Shown here: one piece after another, positions 6,245 to 7,872 of the stretch
Layout of the letters: the number at the start of each line of letters is the position of its first letter
Position numbering within the stretch: position 1 is the first letter of the stretch
Assembly (NCBI GenBank): GCA_947177675.1
Contig: CAMWVK010000054.1
Coordinates: 1 to 7,872 of the forward strand
Reading direction: 5' to 3'
From: an uncultured Mucispirillum sp.
GTDB taxonomy: Bacteria > Chrysiogenota > Deferribacteres > Deferribacterales > Mucispirillaceae
Length of the DNA stretch: 7,872 nt
Notes under the pieces: generated by a model
What the model was told of the DNA's origin: nothing
The model's database searches: none
The model's input: only the letters and a program-made list of their open reading frames with translations
Translations under genes and position numbers: made by a program

Positions 6245-6766
6245 ATGAATATAGTTGAAGAAAATTTTAAAAAAGGTGTAATAAAAGGAAAAAATACTTT
6301 TATAGCAGATACTGCAAAAGTATTAGGAAATGTTACTCTTGGTGATAATGTAGGTGTTTGGTATAATGTAACAATACGCGGTGATATAAACTATATTAAA
6401 ATTGGAGATAATTCTAATATACAAGATGGCTCTGTTGTGCATATTGGCTATAAAGAACCTGTAATAGTTGGTAAAAATGTAACGGTTGGTCATAATGTTA
6501 TTCTTCATGGCTGCATGGTGCAGGATAACTGCCTTATAGGTATGGGTGCTATTCTTCTTAACGGCTCTGTTGTAGAAGAAAACGCAATAGTTGCAGCAGG
6601 AAGTATTGTGCCGCAGGGAAAAGTTGTAAAATCTGGCACACTTTTTATGGGCACACCTGCAAAATATGTAAGAGATTTAACAGAAGACGATTTAAAGCAT
6701 ATCCAAAGAAATGCAGAAGAATATGTTAACCTCATAGAAACATATAGTAAACTTGGTATAAAATAA
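6245..6766 (+). CDS. Gamma-carbonic anhydrase-like hexapeptide-repeat protein
   Basis: The 173-residue protein is a left-handed beta-helix of the gamma-carbonic anhydrase/YrdA/PaaY group, expected to be a trimer with zinc at subunit interfaces. Repeating hexapeptides such as VLGNVTLGDNVGVW and VIVGKNVTVGHNVIL run from about 17 to 125. Metal ligands are present: His66 (GSVVHIG), His83 and His88 (VGHNVILHGC). Arg45 and Asp47 (IRGD) and Gln60-Asp61 match conserved family positions. The C-terminus (TPAKYVRDLTEDDL then a helix) is also typical. Many members have no measured CO2 hydratase activity, so the reaction is inferred. AAGGA lies 8 bases before the ATG. It is divergent from panB, and no terminator is visible before the next gene, so read-through is possible. 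Confidence 0.9.
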   Translation: MNIVEENFKKGVIKGKNTFIADTAKVLGNVTLGDNVGVWYNVTIRGDINYIKIGDNSNIQDGSVVHIGYKEPVIVGKNVTVGHNVILHGCMVQDNCLIGMGAILLNGSVVEENAIVAAGSIVPQGKVVKSGTLFMGTPAKYVRDLTEDDLKHIQRNAEEYVNLIETYSKLGIK

Positions 6767-6783
6767 TTAATTTTAAAAAATAC

Positions 6784-6807
6784 TTGACATCCCCCCCATG
6801 ATAAAAT
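6784..6807 (+). promoter_or_regulatory. Promoter-like elements around a C7 tract upstream of the outer-membrane protein gene
   Basis: A perfect -35 box TTGACA (6784-6789) is followed by T, seven C residues (6791-6797), ATGA and TAAAAT (6802-6807). TAAAAT is a 5/6 -10 box preceded by TG as in extended -10 promoters. The spacer is only 12 bases, 5 short of the optimum; a different polyC length would change it directly. At 17-base spacing the present sequence offers only the poor box TGCATA (6807-6812). The promoter may therefore be weak now, or the -10 may be used without the -35. Confidence 0.45.
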
Positions 6808-6827
6808 GCATAAAAATAAAATGGGGG
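6793..6827 (+). repeat. Inverted repeat CCCCCAT / ATGGGGG covering the ribosome binding site of the barrel gene
   Basis: CCCCCAT (6793-6799) is exactly complementary to ATGGGGG (6821-6827) across a 21-base AT-rich loop. The right arm is the GGGGG ribosome site, 5 bases before ATG 6833. In an RNA that includes both arms, the five G-C pairs would mask that site. A transcript started near the -10 at 6802-6807 would lack the left arm. Confidence 0.5.
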
Positions 6828-6832
6828 TAAAT

Positions 6833-7462
6833 ATGAAAAAATTTTTAATTTTATTTTTTATTTTATGTTCATTTAGTGCTTTTGCACAGGAACATAACCA
6901 ATATATAAAAAAGGTTTCTCCTTGGTCTATTGGTATTAGTGGGTTTGGTTATTTTTCAACTGCTGAAAATTTTATCATTAACGATACCATTGGAAATGGT
7001 GGCGGTGTTGGTTTAAAATTTAAAGGAAATGTCAATAAGTTTTTAGGTTTTATTACTGAATTTAATTATACTTATGCTAATAAAGATTTGTATAATGTAT
7101 TAAGTCTAGCTTCACATATTATAGATATTAGAGAATCTATTGTAATACAGTATGAAACCTATAAAGGTGAAAATGGATTTGTTCCTTGGTTAAGTATTGG
7201 CGTTGGAGCAACTATTTATCAGCCTGAATATGATGTATTAGGTGTGTCTTCTGCATTAGGGGATTTCAATGGTGTAGGATTTAATGTAAATATTGGTGCA
7301 GGATTAAAATATAATTTTAGAAATTTTTATACAGGAATTTTTGTAGACTGGACATATTCTTTGGCTTATACTAATACAGAAATACATTTATTAAATAGAA
7401 GCTCAAATGCTGGTAATTTAGACGGAGTTCGTGCAGGAATTGAACTAGGGTTTAGATACTAA
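6833..7462 (+). CDS. Small outer-membrane beta-barrel protein with signal peptide, function unknown
   Basis: From ATG 6833 the product has 209 residues. MKKFLILFFILCSFSAFAQ at 1-19 is a signal peptide with likely cleavage after SAFA. The mature part is made of alternating hydrophobic/polar strands rich in Gly and aromatics, for example WSIGISGFGYF at 31-41, VGLKFKG at 59-65, FLGFITEFNYTYA at 70-82, WLSIGVGATIYQP at 119-131, VGFNVNIGAGLKYNF at 148-162 and YTGIFVDWTYSLAY at 166-179. It ends GIELGFRY; a terminal aromatic residue is the usual BAM recognition signal. The size suits an eight- to ten-stranded barrel of OmpW/OmpX-like type, but no specific family is recognised. ATG 6833 is chosen over ATG 6806 because GGGGG lies 5 bases before it and the signal peptide begins there. 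A hairpin terminator follows. Confidence 0.82.
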   Translation: MKKFLILFFILCSFSAFAQEHNQYIKKVSPWSIGISGFGYFSTAENFIINDTIGNGGGVGLKFKGNVNKFLGFITEFNYTYANKDLYNVLSLASHIIDIRESIVIQYETYKGENGFVPWLSIGVGATIYQPEYDVLGVSSALGDFNGVGFNVNIGAGLKYNFRNFYTGIFVDWTYSLAYTNTEIHLLNRSSNAGNLDGVRAGIELGFRY

Positions 7463-7479
7463 ATATTATAATATATTGT

Positions 7480-7513
7480 TAATTGGCTATAAAAATATCA
7501 GTATAGCCAATTA
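7480..7513 (+). terminator. Hairpin terminator between the convergent barrel gene and queD
   Basis: TAATTGGCTATA (7480-7491) and TATAGCCAATTA (7502-7513) form a perfect 12-bp stem around a 10-base loop, starting 18 bases after the barrel gene stop. The following GTTTCATTT is a moderate T-rich tail on the plus strand. On the minus strand the tail is AACAATATA, so termination of queD here would be weaker. Its position between convergent genes supports a shared terminator role. Confidence 0.7.
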
Positions 7514-7535
7514 GTTTCATTTATAAAGATACTTT

Positions 7536-7872
7536 CTAATCTTTTGAATATTCAGCAGCTGAAGTATCAGTTTCCCATACAATTACTTTATCTACTTTTT
7601 CGCCATAAGCAGCAGCAAGTTTATCAAAAATATATTTTGCTATATTTTCACTTGTTGGGTTCACTATTTTAAAATATTCAAGCTCATTAATATATTCATG
7701 GTCTAATTCATCCATTATTACATTTAAATGTTTTTTAAACATTTTAAAATCTTCTACCATACCGAGTTTATCTAAAATTTCTGATTTTAAATAAGCTTCT
7801 ACTTTCCAGTTATGACCATGGAGTCTTTCACAAGCTCCTTTATATTCTCTTAAATTATGTGCTGATGAAAAG
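7536..7872 (-). CDS. queD: 6-carboxy-5,6,7,8-tetrahydropterin synthase (QueD), N-terminus cut by window edge
   Basis: QueD converts dihydroneopterin triphosphate to 6-carboxytetrahydropterin in the path to queuosine and other 7-deazaguanines. The frame is open from the right edge to TAG at 7536-7538, giving 111 visible residues; the ATG at 7760 is internal. Counting from the edge, FSSAHNL has zinc ligand His5, ACERLHGHNW has catalytic Cys14 and zinc ligands His18 and His20, LDHEYIN has catalytic His58, NPTSENIA is at 71-78 and VWETDTSAAEY has Glu100. Family members are about 120 residues, so only roughly ten N-terminal residues lie outside. Convergent with the barrel gene; no other queuosine gene is visible here. 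Confidence 0.93.
   Translation of the reverse strand, partial: FSSAHNLREYKGACERLHGHNWKVEAYLKSEILDKLGMVEDFKMFKKHLNVIMDELDHEYINELEYFKIVNPTSENIAKYIFDKLAAAYGEKVDKVIVWETDTSAAEYSKD

Noticed and set aside
6323..6735. Two minus-strand open frames (6323-6508 and 6505-6735)
   Set aside because: Both are antisense to the gamma-carbonic anhydrase-like gene, whose zinc ligands and hexapeptides show that the plus strand is coding.
6806..6832. Longer start of the barrel protein at ATG 6806 (MHKNKMGVN)
   Set aside because: No ribosome site precedes it and it would place nine extra residues before a standard MKK signal peptide.
7525..7538. 14-base match AAAGATACTTTCTA shared with the ccoN upstream region (4305-4318, opposite strand)
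   Set aside because: In DNA this AT-rich a 14-base match within about 8 kb is expected by chance, and this copy overlaps the queD stop codon.
7536..7760. Separate 74-residue protein starting at ATG 7760
   Set aside because: The frame continues upstream to the window edge with QueD motifs (SSAH, CERLHGH), so 7760 is an internal Met of queD.

Overview
The window is strongly AT-rich, with A/T-ending codons and long A/T runs between genes. It is a bacterial chromosomal segment from a Gram-negative organism: it carries a signal-peptide-bearing outer-membrane beta-barrel and a cbb3-type terminal oxidase, so the host probably respires at low oxygen. The combination of low GC, a cbb3 oxidase of unusual subunit layout, panBC and a gamma-carbonic anhydrase would fit a Deferribacterota-like gut bacterium such as Mucispirillum. 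That placement is an inference from general protein character, not a database result.

Layout from left to right. (1) Positions 1-299, minus strand: the transposase end of an IS1595-family (IS1016-like) insertion sequence. It is interrupted by an in-frame TAA directly after the first catalytic Asp and runs off the left edge. (2) Positions 300-4232, minus strand: a compact cbb3 oxidase operon read right to left, ccoN, a ccoO fused to a second cytochrome c domain, a 69-residue CcoP-like membrane stub, a CcoQ-like protein and ccoG. A promoter (TTGATT-17-TATTAT) lies upstream of ccoN. (3) Positions 4405-6079, minus strand: panB and panC, the pantoate branch of pantothenate synthesis. (4) Positions 6245-6766, plus strand: a gamma-carbonic anhydrase-like hexapeptide protein, divergent from panB. 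(5) Positions 6833-7462, plus strand: a small outer-membrane beta-barrel protein with a conspicuous C7-containing promoter region. (6) Positions 7536-7872, minus strand: queD, convergent with the barrel gene across a 12-bp-stem terminator and cut by the right edge.

How they work together. The cco genes make one respiratory complex. CcoN is the heme/CuB catalytic subunit. The CcoO fusion supplies two c-type hemes where a canonical CcoO plus CcoP pair supplies three. The heme-less CcoP-like stub and CcoQ are small one-helix subunits. CcoG is the Fe-S copper reductase used in CuB assembly. PanB and PanC supply pantothenate for coenzyme A. The carbonic anhydrase, barrel protein and QueD are not obviously linked to these.

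Most of the window is recognisable housekeeping. The points most worth a second look are the rearranged heme-c inventory of the oxidase, a Gln in CcoN where a conserved cbb3 glutamate is expected, and the polyC promoter/hairpin arrangement in front of the outer-membrane protein, which could allow phase variation or gating of the ribosome binding site. I see no CRISPR array, tRNA, rRNA or defence system.
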